Source of the DNA: Paraspadella gotoi
Taxonomy: Eukaryota > Chaetognatha
NCBI GenBank assembly: GCA_051294375.1
Contig: CM119271.1
Span: forward strand, 13,073,039 to 13,137,038
DNA length: 64,000 bases
Reading direction: 5' to 3'
This document shows positions 47,607-59,085 of this stretch, piece after piece; the first letter of the stretch is position 1; the number at the start of each line of letters is the position of its first letter. The translations under genes and the position numbers were made by a program. The notes below the pieces were generated by a model that worked only from the letters and a program-made list of their open reading frames with translations, searched no databases and was not told the DNA's origin.

Positions 47607-49167
47607 TATTCACCAATCCATCCATCCAATCCATCCACCTGCGAAGGGTGATCGCATCCTTGTCCAGTGGCCCAGTTCCAAGGATTGAACCAGCCCAGCA
47701 TGCTCCACGACTTTTGAGAGAAAGTGTTGAAGGCTTTTTCCTTCTCCCTGGTGGCAGACTTGAGATCCGATTGCGCCTCGGCCGTTTCGCCCGGAGGCGT
47801 CGCCGGATTCCCTTTGGCCGCCGCAACTTTGGCCGCAGCTTGGTCCTCCTTCTCTTTGGCCTTTTTCAAAGCGGCCCATCGCTTGTTGCGGAGATCCTGG
47901 ATTCTGTAGAGATGGAATTTGGGGTCAGGGGGTTAGAAATTGTTGTGATGTCTTCCTCTGTAATCCTGTACGCCCTTTACGGTATTAACCCATTTACCGC
48001 ATTAACTATTTAACCGGCATTAACCCATTACACCATAACCCTTTCCCTCTCTCCTCTCTCTCTCTCGTCTCTCTCGCTCTCTCTCTCTCATCTCTCTCTC
48101 TCTTATCTCTCTCTCTCTCTGTCTCTCTTCCCCTCTCCGCTCCCCTCCTCCCCCTCACCTCCTCTTCCTCTTCTGCAGCTCCCCAACGCAAGATTCTCCC
48201 ACGGGTACAACTCCAAGGTGCCGGGCGCCAACTTCCCGTTCATGCAGTCGCCCGACAAGATCCCGTCTTCCCACTCGTCGTCCCACTCCTCCAGCGGGAA
48301 GATCCCGTCCTGACCTTGCCCGCATTCGTCCTCCAATTCTCCCGGGCACATCCCCGCCAGGATGGCCTCGTCGTCGTCCTCTTCGTCCCAAAAGTTGCCC
48401 GGACCGTGGGAGGGTCTTCGAGGGTAGAGACCGGGGCAACTGCAGCGGACCTGAGAGAGAGAGAGAGAGAAAGAGCCAAGCAATCGTAGCAAGCAATCCC
48501 CAAGCTCGACTCACCTTGTTGAGATCGATGAAGCGTCTCTTCTTGACTTTAGGGTAATTGCAGGAACTCCTAGTCGCCGATTCGGCTCTGGAGCTTCGAT
48601 GCTCCGGTCGCGCCTTGCACTTTTGTTCCTTCGGCAATAAGTACGGAAAAGCGCCGACGCGCGTCGCTTGCGCCTGGAGGGGGAGAATAAAAAAAAGGAC
48701 AAAAGGGCATCGGGAATTTGATACATAACCAAAAAATATATTATTTTAAAAAACATATTAGTAAAGAAAATAATGAAACTATAAATCTACGTAGCGTCTT
48801 CGTAGGTAGAGAAAAATCGAACGAATTAACGAACCGATCAATAATTTCCAAAAAGCAAAACTCCCCCGAACCTGCTTGCTCGCCGGTTGTTTCTGACCCG
48901 TCCCGTACATCCAATTCCCGCTCGGCTTCAACACTTGATACGGCTCCTGATTGATCGCCTTCAAGGGTCTCCGCCTCTCCTTCCTCCCGCCCCACGGAAC
49001 GCCGGCTCGATTCGCCGGAACGTGAGAGTGATACCCGTAGGCGCCCGGAACGCCCGGCGGTCCGCCGCCCACGCGGCACGAGGGCCGCCGCGGCGTGTAG
49101 CGGTTGCCCTCTTGACGCTCCATGCCGGCCGCGATGGCCGAGGGCTGGTAGACGTTGTTGGTTCCGG
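45739..49167 (-). CDS. Seven-exon gene of unknown family (W- and D/E-rich)
   Basis: Exons in transcript order: 48872-49167, 48515-48673, 48159-48450, 47639-47903, 47183-47367, 46652-46814 and 45739-46017 (TAA). All have GT-AG borders and all phases agree except between the third and fourth. There, a one-base shift would turn an implausible GSCRRGRG ending into LQKRKRR-IQDLRNKRW, which suggests an indel near 48180. Features in order: YQPSAIAAGMERQEG; a basic KVKKRRF patch; an acidic, W-containing Cys exon (CSCPGLYP, WDEEDDDEA, LEEWDDEWEDG); a helical KKAKEKEDQAAAK stretch; WFNPWNWATGQGC; a charged helix; and a glycine-rich hydrophobic stretch near the C terminus. The role is unknown. The start codon is probably upstream, near 49.6-49.9 kb. 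Confidence 0.7.
46239..46364. promoter_or_regulatory. Cluster of four TGACGTAA motifs
   Basis: Exact TGACGTAA octamers occur at 46239, 46249, 46322 and 46357 within an intron, among further degenerate ATGAC repeats. TGACGTAA is a CRE/ATF/C-EBP-type bZIP site. The array may equally be a decaying minisatellite. Confidence 0.35.
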
Positions 49168-49586
49168 CTGTGTTGTTTGGGTTCGGGAGGGGGGTTTTTT
49201 TTTACTCCGACCGAGTTTGGAAATTAGTTTCTCGATAGATTTCGTAATACTTGCGACTAATCTGCAAAAAATACTAGCCTATTCGGTTCTAAAATTAATC
49301 ATAAATAAATGATTAAGAAGCCAGGTACTCTGGGTGTGAATAGACTCGACTGTGAAAGCTTGCAGGGACCTGTTATGTCATTATCTTGTAAGAGTGATCC
49401 AAAGTCGGGGCAAGATGCTTATTATCGATGAAGTGATAATTTTTATATTGGTTGTACCAATTTCATAAGCTAATCAATCCATGCCAAAGAATGTTTAAAC
49501 GCGAGTACAGAGATGATCACCCTTTTTTCCGTCAAAACTACTTTAAAAAATCAAATATCGCTGTTCATTTGTTTTTTCTTCCTCAC

Positions 49587-49761
49587 CGACTCCATCGCTC
49601 CCTCTCATCGTCCGCACCCATCAAACTCGCCTCTCTGCGTGGACATGGATCGAAACTTCGCCATCGGATCCGCGCTGTTGTTGACGTTCATAGAGCGACG
49701 AGTTGTTGACGCCGACCATTGGCTTTGAAGGCGTAGCCGCCCAACGCGAGCCGGTTGTGCG

Positions 49762-49792
<31 letters not shown>

Positions 49793-49891
49793 CTCGTCGA
49801 AAAAATCGGAGGCTGTTGTTGGCGGAGGCGTTGGCGCCGAAAGAGTCGATGAGGTTGAGGAACGGCGCCGTTTCGCGCCGGGGACGCCAAT
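49587..49891 (-). CDS. Candidate upstream exon of the seven-exon gene, frame unresolved
   Basis: The acceptor is aaatcccag|ATTGG and the donor is TCG|GTGAGG. All three frames are long and contain the (GTC)n run as poly-D, poly-T or poly-R. Protein-like pieces lie in different frames: APFLNLIDSFGANASANN, then DAPHNRLALGGYAFKANG, then ADPMAKFRSMSTQRGEFDG. Indels near the repeat may be hiding one exon. No frame reaches the donor without a stop. Confidence 0.35.
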
Positions 49892-50299
49892 CTGGGATTT
49901 GAATGAATGGGATGGAAACGGATGGAATGGAATGGAATGAATGGAATGGAATGAATGGAAGAATGAATGGATCTAATGACGATTTAAATAAAAAAAACAC
50001 ATATAAACTTGAATTATAAGAATTAATCAATGAAACTGAAATAACAAACGAACGATTAAACAAATAAATAAAAATGAATTTAATAATGAATTATTATAGA
50101 ATTAAATGAATAAACAGGGAAACGATTACAATGTAGATAATGGCATTTAATCAATGAGTTTATAAATCAAGTAATTGTACAACAGTAACGAAACAAAATA
50201 CAGCCAAAGCTAAAACAAAAACGGGAAAACAAAAAAACAAACCCACTACAACTTCGCCCCTCCCTTCCCCCCACACCTTCCCCTTAAAACAGAATTCCC

Positions 50300-51159
50300 T
50301 CACTTTCTCATCAGACTCTTGGGCAAAACGTCCATCTCCGAGGGAAACTTGTTAAAGACGTCGACGGCTCGCGAAGCCGGAATGGCCACCTCCGTGCCCG
50401 TCGGAGCGCCGGGCGATACTTCCTCGATCCGCATCCACGACGCCGGGACGCCGGTTCGTCCCTCGGCGGCGCCAGTCCAAGCGTCGGCGCCGTCTTCGAC
50501 GGAATCCCCAAGATCCGCGTAGAACCGGAAGTTGTTGTCGTCGTCGTCGTCGTTACCGTCGTCGTCCCACTCGTCGCTCCACGCCGTCGTCCGCGTGATG
50601 GTCGTCGTCGTCGTCGTCGTTTTCGTCGTCGTCGTCATCTGGGACGACGACGACGACGACGAGGACGACGGCGCGTGAACGTAAGAGAAGAGTTTTTCCA
50701 AGATTCCGGAAGAGGAGGAGGAGGAGGAGGAGGAGGAGGAAGAGGTCTTGGGCAAAGATTCCGACACGACGCGCACCAGGCGAGAGTTGGCGGAGAGGGC
50801 GCTGGTCACGGGAGCCGGCGGTGCGGGACAGGCGGACTTCGCCACGAAGGCCGAAGAGACGCCGTCCAGTTCAGAGTTGAAAGAACCTTACGTTTCGCAG
50901 GGGGGGTGGGAGGGGGGGAGTGTTAATATTCTTTTAATTCATCTTCATATCTCCTCTGATTATTTATAATTGTTTCTTTCATCTTTCCTTCTTGCTTTTT
51001 TCAGCCTCTTCCCTCTCTCTCTTCTCTCTCTCTCTCTCTCTCTTCTTCTTTCTTCTCTCTCTCTCTTTCTCTCTCTCTCTAAACCAAACTTTTCCCGCCA
51101 AACTCCATCTCTCTCAGCGCCTCCTCCTTCGACGCCGCCTCAAAAGATGACGCCGCCAT
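50300..51159 (-). CDS. Hypothetical protein, two tentative exons
   Basis: Exon 50300-50886 (acceptor cgtaag|GTTC, TGA stop) reads FNSELDGVSSAFVAKSACPA, then a poly-Ser tract, GILEKLFSYVHAP, a second Ser and Thr tract encoded by GTC repeats, and a folded-looking end: NNFRFYADLGDSVEDGADAW, VPASWMRIEEVSPG, FPSEMDVLPKSLMRK. A possible first exon, 51085-51159, reads MAASSFEAASKEEALREMEF, but its phase (0) does not match the phase 1 that the second exon needs. Unknown family. Confidence 0.45.
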
Positions 51160-51625
51160 AGTTGACGCCGTTTAGTCCAAGATCCGATCCCGAGATCCTT
51201 CCTTGGATTGGAGGGCCGTCCGTGCCTGATTGTAGGGCCGTCCGAGCCTGACGGGGCGCTCAGTTGCCGATTGAAAAAAAAAAAAAATGAGGCGACGAAG
51301 CGATCGAGAATTATGTCATCGATCATCCGGAGATAAAATCTTAATCTCCTTCCTTTTTTTTTTAAATTATCAAAAATTATCAAAAAGTTTTATGTTAAAA
51401 TAAAGAAACGAAAAAAAAGTAAAACTTCATCCTAGAGAAACGAAAGTCGCTATCGATCTAAAGCAAAGATTTTTCCTAAAAATGTTTATCGAACAAAAAA
51501 ACGTAAGCAAACTTTTTGTTTCGGATGGTCGCGATTCTGGGAATTTTGCGATAACGTTCTGCTTTTTTATTGTATTTAATCAAGTAAAAGAACTTATGTT
51601 TACACGCACTACTTATAAATTATTG

Positions 51626-51971
51626 CTTCGGAGGCGTGGGTTCGAATCTCACCGCTGCCACCACATTTAAGTAAGTAGACAGGGATTTCAACATGAAACC
51701 AAGGTGGAATTTATTGATAGAAAACAGATAAGAAGACGTAAATTTTGGACAGAATGCTCAGATACAAAATCTACATCTATTTATACAGTGCAAGTGGATC
51801 AGAGACGTGGGCAGAGTTTCCTGCCTCTTTGTCCATTGGCTGCTTCCATTTGGGTCTGGACCAATCAGAGAGCTCTATTCCATTTCGGTGATTTCTCCCC
51901 GAGCTTCCGATCCGGTTCCATCTCTGTATCTCCTGTAATGATAGAGAAGCACAATGTAGCGAGAACCTACA
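51626..51971 (-). mobile_element. LTR-like promoter unit with tRNA-Leu primer-binding site
   Basis: Read on the minus strand: a TGTAGG start at 51971, a CCAAT box near 51835, a TATAAATAG box near 51780, an AATAAA at 51710-51715, and then TGG followed by TGGCAGCGGTGAG at 51663. The last part is complementary to the 3' end of a metazoan tRNA-Leu (AAG/TAG type) including the untemplated CCA. Complementarity extends about 38 nt, through the T arm into the variable arm, to 51626. The order promoter, polyA signal, PBS is that of a retrovirus-like LTR. No coding sequence or second LTR follows. Confidence 0.6.
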
Positions 51972-52510
51972 ACAAAACTAAAGATTTATGTAGTTTTCAT
52001 ACTTAATAAACTTTGATCCAACTTGAATTTCTGCGTTTTTTCTCCGCCAGATGACTTTTTAAATTTTAAAATGTTGTCTTTCATCATGCTCTCAAATGGC
52101 CATAATTCATTTTCTAGAATGCTAAACCTGAATATTATAACTATAATAAAAAATCTGCGATTCTCATTGACAAGCAATTACAAATTTTAATTAGTAAAAC
52201 GTAAAAAAATATTTGAAAAAAATTATTAAATTTAATGGCCAAGTAACTTTTCTCTCCTTTTCTCTCTCCCTATTTCTATCTCTATCTCTCTCTCTCTTTC
52301 CCTATATATCTATCCACCTGTCCAAGGCATTCACCTCCTCCAAATGTTGTACATGAATTTTTATCATATTTGCTGAGTTTTAAATTAAAAAAAAACCAAA
52401 AATACCTTTTGGCTTCAGTAATTAGTATAATTACGTGCACATGTTAAAATAACTAATAAGTAGTACATGCTTAGTTCAGAAAATATTCTCATTCTAAACA
52501 TAAAATCGCA

Positions 52511-52721
52511 TCAAAGAACGGTGATTGGCTGATTCTGCTGTTGCTCCTGATTGGTCAAGAGATCGATATATTGACCAATGAGAGCGGCGATCTCGTTCCC
52601 TTCGTTCGTCTCCAGTCGCGTCACTTTCTGCACCATGAGATTTCCGCATTTGAGATCGAGGAATGAGATGGACGTGTTGTGGGCGTCTCTGACCTGAATC
52701 AATTGCAAGCAGGCAATCAAT

Positions 52722-52752
<31 letters not shown>

Positions 52753-52762
52753 TCCATCAATC

Positions 52763-52860
<98 letters not shown>

Positions 52861-55800
52861 ATCAATCGAACCTTTCTCGTTGAAAATATTTCGTGAAATG
52901 GAAACACAACGAAAGGTTCTCTCGTCGTCGCGTTGAGAATATGAACGCCGCTTCTGTTGATGGCGACGAGAGCTTTTCCTGATATAATTTAATGATAAAA
53001 TGACATGATCAATGTCACTAGCGACGAGAGCTTTTCCTGATATAATTTAATGATAAAATGACATGATCAATGTCACTAGCGACGAGCGCTTTTCCTTATA
53101 TAATTCAATGATAAAATGACATAATGTTAGCGCTCAACTTTTTTTGTTCACAGCACCTGGAGGAACGCGCGGATGCACGACCGCCTCCACCTGGAAAAAG
53201 GCCGATCCAAAAAGCTGCCATTTTTGTAGCAGGTGCAGAAAGGCCAACTGTATATTTTAAGAAATAAAAGCTCATTTCAAAAACTGTGCATATGAATTAA
53301 TGTTTAAATAAAATTCTATGAAACCGTGAAACACGGTTTTAACGAACCTTTGCGTCTTTGGGATTCGACGTTAAGCGGCTGGAAGAGAGGTGCTCCCCTG
53401 CAGTGAGAGAGAGAGAGAGAGAGACAGAGAGAGACAGAGAGAGACAGAGAGAGAGTTAGGAAAATTAGTCGGAACTGTCAATTTAGCTATTTCGATTATA
53501 ATATGATAAATTATGCTAAATTTTTGTTACCCAAAAACTCAATCCACCTATTCAATAATGAGTAATTGGAGCTTTAATTTTATGGAGGGACGGATGGACG
53601 TACGGAGGGACCTAGAGAACTACAAACAGAGAGATGGACTCACCAACGAGTCTGCCCCAATCCTCCAAAGGTTTTCCGATTCCATCGAAAGAATTTTCAG
53701 ATTCTACGAAGACGCAATTTCGAGGAACGAGGCGCGCCATCGTCTTTAAATATAATTAAATAAATAAATAAATAAATAAATAAAAGTAAAACACTATCAA
53801 ATCTAACATTTACCTCGACGCCCGGTAGACGGCGTTGTCGACCCTCAGAATCTGTTTATACAGTAAACGTTTATCATTTATCAAGATTAAATTAAAAAAA
53901 ATAAGATCAAACTTATAAGTTATATCACATTGCTATTTTGTTTTCTTACCCAAGGCTTGCATTTGATTTCCGTTTAGAGCGACGTAGACGAGAGAGACGA
54001 GAACTGAAATCTGTTTGCTCATTACCTCGTCCATCCTGAAAAACAAATGAACATAATTAAAATTAAAAGTATAATCAGCCTAATTTCAACAAATTAAACA
54101 ACTGAGACAAAAAATAAAAACTAAAACAAAAAACAACCCCGTCCACCCCATCATCTTCAGCATCATCATCAACCACCCCGTCCACCCCATCATCTTTTCA
54201 CCAGCACCATCAATCTAACCTCCCGTCCTCGAAGACGATCAGAAATCCGTCCAAAAAATCTGGCAGAATTTGATTGAAGAGAAGGTCCGAGTAGAGATCG
54301 TTGTCGAGCCGATTGAGCGGGAAAAACCAAAGGGTGCGCTTGAAGATGAGATGGTATTCGGTGGTCGCCTTTGGTTTGGGGCGGGAGAGGGGTTGTGAGA
54401 GTGATGATGATGGTGATAATTGTGATTAATAGCAAGGTCACAACGTTGATGATGATAATAAGAACGATATTTCCTTATTTCTCTCTCTCTCTCTCTCTCT
54501 CCCTCCTTCCCTCCCCACCTTGTCCAGCTCGGAAATGATGTCGAAGACGTATTCTCCAGCGAGCAGAGGCTGCATCATTTCGTCCCGATCTTTGATGTAG
54601 AAGAGGGAATACTCCATCAACTCCAGCGGCTGCGCGATTTTGATTCGGCCGCACAACTCTTCGATCACGTCCTGACGAAAGAGTTGGGGGGGGGGGAAGT
54701 GGAAGAAAGTAAACATTAAACAAATACAAGTGAACTAAAACAAAAACAATTAAAAAAACCTGCACGACGGTGGACGGTTTGCAACTGACGGTCAATTGTA
54801 TTCCGCCAGGGAGAGCGACGGGCTGTCGCTTGCAGTTGCGCCCCGCGGCGACGCCTTCGATCTCAGAGTGACTCGGAACGTTTCGTCGACCGCCATATTT
54901 GAATGTCTTGCGAAGATTTTGGAGGGAGGAAGAGGCGAGGCTGAGAGGGGGGGGGAATTGAACTGTGCTAAAAATAGAATGCGATGGAACGATACTGTAA
55001 CGGACAACATTTAGCGATTTACCCGGATATATCCCAAACTGTAATCTTTAAAAGATTTTTCAAATAATTATTCTAAACTCGTTAAACTCAAAAATAAGTT
55101 TAATATCCAATAAAAAATACATAATGATGGTTCTCATTTGGCAAGGGTAAAAAGTTGCTAGATTTACATATTGTTTAAATATTTTCAGAATTGATTTTTC
55201 ACCTTTGACAGATTTACAGAAGGCAGAGCTATCGGGACCAAGTTTTTCTGGCAAACAATATTTAGCGAACCGAATGATGATTTAACTTTCATTGTCAATT
55301 ACAAAATGAAATATCTCAAGCTTTGGCGGGTATCATAAAACACACCTCCTTTCACAAATGCATAAAAAATATTTGGAAATATTATATCGAGCTAATGATC
55401 AAGATGAAACTTGACATTTGGTAATTGTAAAATATAATTCTGTTTAGTAAAACCTGAATTTCAGAAATGATCTTAGTGAAATTTGATTTCCCGCCAAATT
55501 CTCTCTCTCCACCTCACCTAGAATAAAAGTAGGTGGAGTTGTAAGCGTTGGAGGTGAGGAACTTGAGAAGGTAAGGCTTCAGAGATTCCGAAGCCGGATA
55601 AAAGGATGTGAAGATGGAAAGAAGACGCCAGCCGAAGCAGCAGCTGCTGTTCACATCTGGAGAAGAAAGGGAAGGTGAGGTTAGTTGGAGGAAAGGAAAG
55701 GAAAGGGGAGGAAAGGGGAGGAAAGGAAAGGAAAGGAAAGGAAAGGAAAGGATTAGAATAGAATACAAACGAAAGACTGAAAGGGAAATAAAATACTGAA

Positions 55801-57295
55801 TGAAACAAAAAAAGCAATTTATACAAAAATCATTTTAACGATTTACTAATAATAAAAATACGCAGTAATTAGAGCAAAGATTGGGTTCCCTTACCCGACT
55901 TTGGTTTTGACCTGAAAAAAAAAAGAAAAGAAAATGAAAACACAAACTTCGCGATTTCACGAACTTTGTGATTCGTGAAAAAAAAAAGATTTTGTACTCA
56001 CTGCGAAGAAACGGCCAGTGACTCGGAATTGTTGTTCGTGATTTGTTTCACAATTTGACAATAAATTTCGTCGATCATTCCTACGAAAAAAAAGATTCAA
56101 TCTATCGACTAAAACTACGGAAATAACGAGACATTTTTTTTTGGCTGCAAAATTCATTTTCGAATTCGGAAAAATAAAACAAGAAAAGCGCGCGGTTCTT
56201 TGTGTCACCCGGATATTTGTGACAGGCGATGAGCAAAGTGTAGACGTTCTCAACGTCGTCCATGTTCTTCGCTTTGGGATAATCGCCCATAAATCGGAGA
56301 ATGGCGACGAAACAGTTCACAGCTGTTTTGTTCCATTCCTGCCAAGAAAACAAAGGACGAGGAAACCATCGAAACATCAATCCAGTGATCTTTCAAACGA
56401 TTTTAAATATTTGATCATTTCACTTTATCGATTATTTTTATAAGTATTGGTTGTACTGATATCGTAAACAGTAGAAAGAGCGTTTATAAACAAGGTGGCC
56501 TCGGGTAAATACCCTTTAACCTTTAATCTAATAACTATTCGATTGATTGATTGATTAATACGGGTACATACGCCAGATTAAATAAATTTTTAATTCTTTT
56601 TAATTCATTCATTTTTTATTTCATTGATGATGTAAGAGATGATTATTTAATATGATCTTAAATGAGATTGAATCTCTCAATCTCATTTACATATTGCAGT
56701 ATTGAATCTAAATGTGTCTAATTTCATTTTGGATTTTCTCAGGCAAACATACCCCCTTATAATGATCTTTTAATAACTTTAATTATTATTAATTATTAAA
56801 TGATTGAGTGAACAAACGAATGAATGAATTATTAAAACCCGACCTGATCTCCGCTCTCCGCTGTTCCTCCCAAGTTGCTCGTCGGCGGTAGCTTCTTCTC
56901 TTCGAAGGGAAGCAGCGATTCTTTGATCGGAGTCTTCGTCCACTGGATCAGGGCCAAGTAGTCCTTCAAGGCCGGTCTGCGTGGGTCCGTGGGGTCGGGA
57001 ATTGGGGGGGGGGAAAGATTAATTAATTCATTTTAACCCTAATATTTAACGATAATCTGTAAAAATATAGGAAAATAAAGAAAGATAAATAGAATACAAA
57101 TTTAAAAAAATAAACAATATTCCTTGTAAAAATATAATATACAAAGCAGAAAGAAATAATTGAAACATATTAGATAAAGAAAGAAAGTCAGGGGATAGAA
57201 AAGAAATTCAGAAAATAGAAAGATAGATCAAGAGGTTAAAGGCGAAATCAAATTTTGTTCCATCGACAACGAGAGTCGAAAAGTCGAACGACGGG

Positions 57296-57379
<84 letters not shown>

Positions 57380-58997
57380 TACCCCTCTATCCTTTTTTTA
57401 TATTTGCCTTGACTCCTTGTTCCTGGGCTTGCGAAAGAATTTCATCGCAAATTCCAAAATGGATAAAGGTTGAATGTCTGTCGGCGAATCGATCGTCTTT
57501 GGCAGATTCGATCCCTTGAGGGAAAAAAAAGTTAAAAAAAAAAGAACATCGGAAAATTATTTGAGGTCAAGGATCATGGATTTGGTTCCGTTTTCCCGTT
57601 TTTCCACTGAACTCTGAATTTTTATTGATTTTAATTGATAAATAAATTTAATTGAATAAAGTATTAGTAATAAGTTTTTAAACTTGGCCTAATCCCTAAC
57701 CCCAGCAACGATCAAACAACATCCCCAGCTACATAAACTCACCCTTCCTCCAGTCGGCCCCAAAGCCTCGTAAGTCGCCTCCGATCGTCGACTCTCGACG
57801 AGCGATTCCATAGAATCCGCCCCTCGCACTCGAGGCGGCGGCGGAGGCGGCGCAGCCCCTTCCCGAGGCTTCTGCGTTATTCGCTGCCCAACCGCTTCTC
57901 CTCCTTTCTCGTTCCGGCCGTCGACGACCGGCTGGATCCAGTGCTGCCCCTGATTGAAGAACTCTTCCTTGTTCGAAGGCACGAGGGCGTCGGTGGGGAC
58001 CCAACCGACGCGACCCAATCGACAGACGAGAAGATGATTGGACGGCGGAGGAGAAGAGAAGAGATGGTAGGTGTGGGAGTAGGCGAGGTGGGGTTGTGGT
58101 GGTTCTGGAGGGCGAGGTGGTCGAGGTGGTTCGGGTGGGCGGCCGGAGACTTTGACGATTTCTCCTCGACGAAGACGAAGAAATTCGTTGTCGTCGAATT
58201 GGACTCGAGGTCGAATGTCACGAGACGCGCGGAAATATCTGATTTAGTTTTTTGGGAGTGGAATCTTTGTGTTAAAAACATTAATTATTAGGTTTATGGT
58301 AGATATAAGTGGGCGGAAGATTACTGTCCCGTAACTTATTTGCCAACCCTCGACGGCATTGGAACGGATCTTTAGCTTGGATCAAGGCTTAATGATAGAA
58401 ATGTGAAATTGGATAACCGATATAACGATTTTTCTTTCTGTCAATGATTTTGGGCAGGCTATTGGTTAAGGGGGGGGGTTTCAAACTTTCAATCAATCAT
58501 GTTTATATGATGCAATCAATGTAATGGTTTATCATTTATTCAATAAATATTAAATAAGCTATCTTGCTCCTGACTTTCGACAACCTATATGAGACTATGT
58601 GACATCATAGCTAGTAAGGAGGTAAGAATGCTTGTTAATGTATAGTTTTTTAGTTTGATTTACCCATTTTCTAATTATAAATAATAATTATTTAGTTCTT
58701 TCTTTTCTCCCTTTCTCTTTTCCAACCTTTTTCATTCGAGCGTGACTTTTTTTCTCCCTCGCTCCACGAAGCTAATCCTCTTTTTCCTATCATCTTGTCT
58801 GGCTTTGTTTGATAGATTTTCTTAATTTGGTTAAAAATTAACCCTTTGATTTTAACTACATTTTCTTAAATGTTCACTTCGGCCGGAGAATATTCTATAT
58901 TCTTCGTCTTAGTTGAACCTACCCTTGATCACTTCATCNNNNNNNNNNGCCGGAGAATATTCTACTCTTCGTCTCAGTTGAACCTACCCTGGATCAC

Positions 58998-59029
<32 letters not shown>

Positions 59030-59038
59030 AATCATCAT

Positions 59039-59085
<47 letters not shown>

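Noticed and set aside
51626-51663. A tRNA-Leu gene
   Set aside because: Only the 3' part (variable arm, T arm, acceptor strand) plus an encoded CCA is present; the D and anticodon arms are missing.
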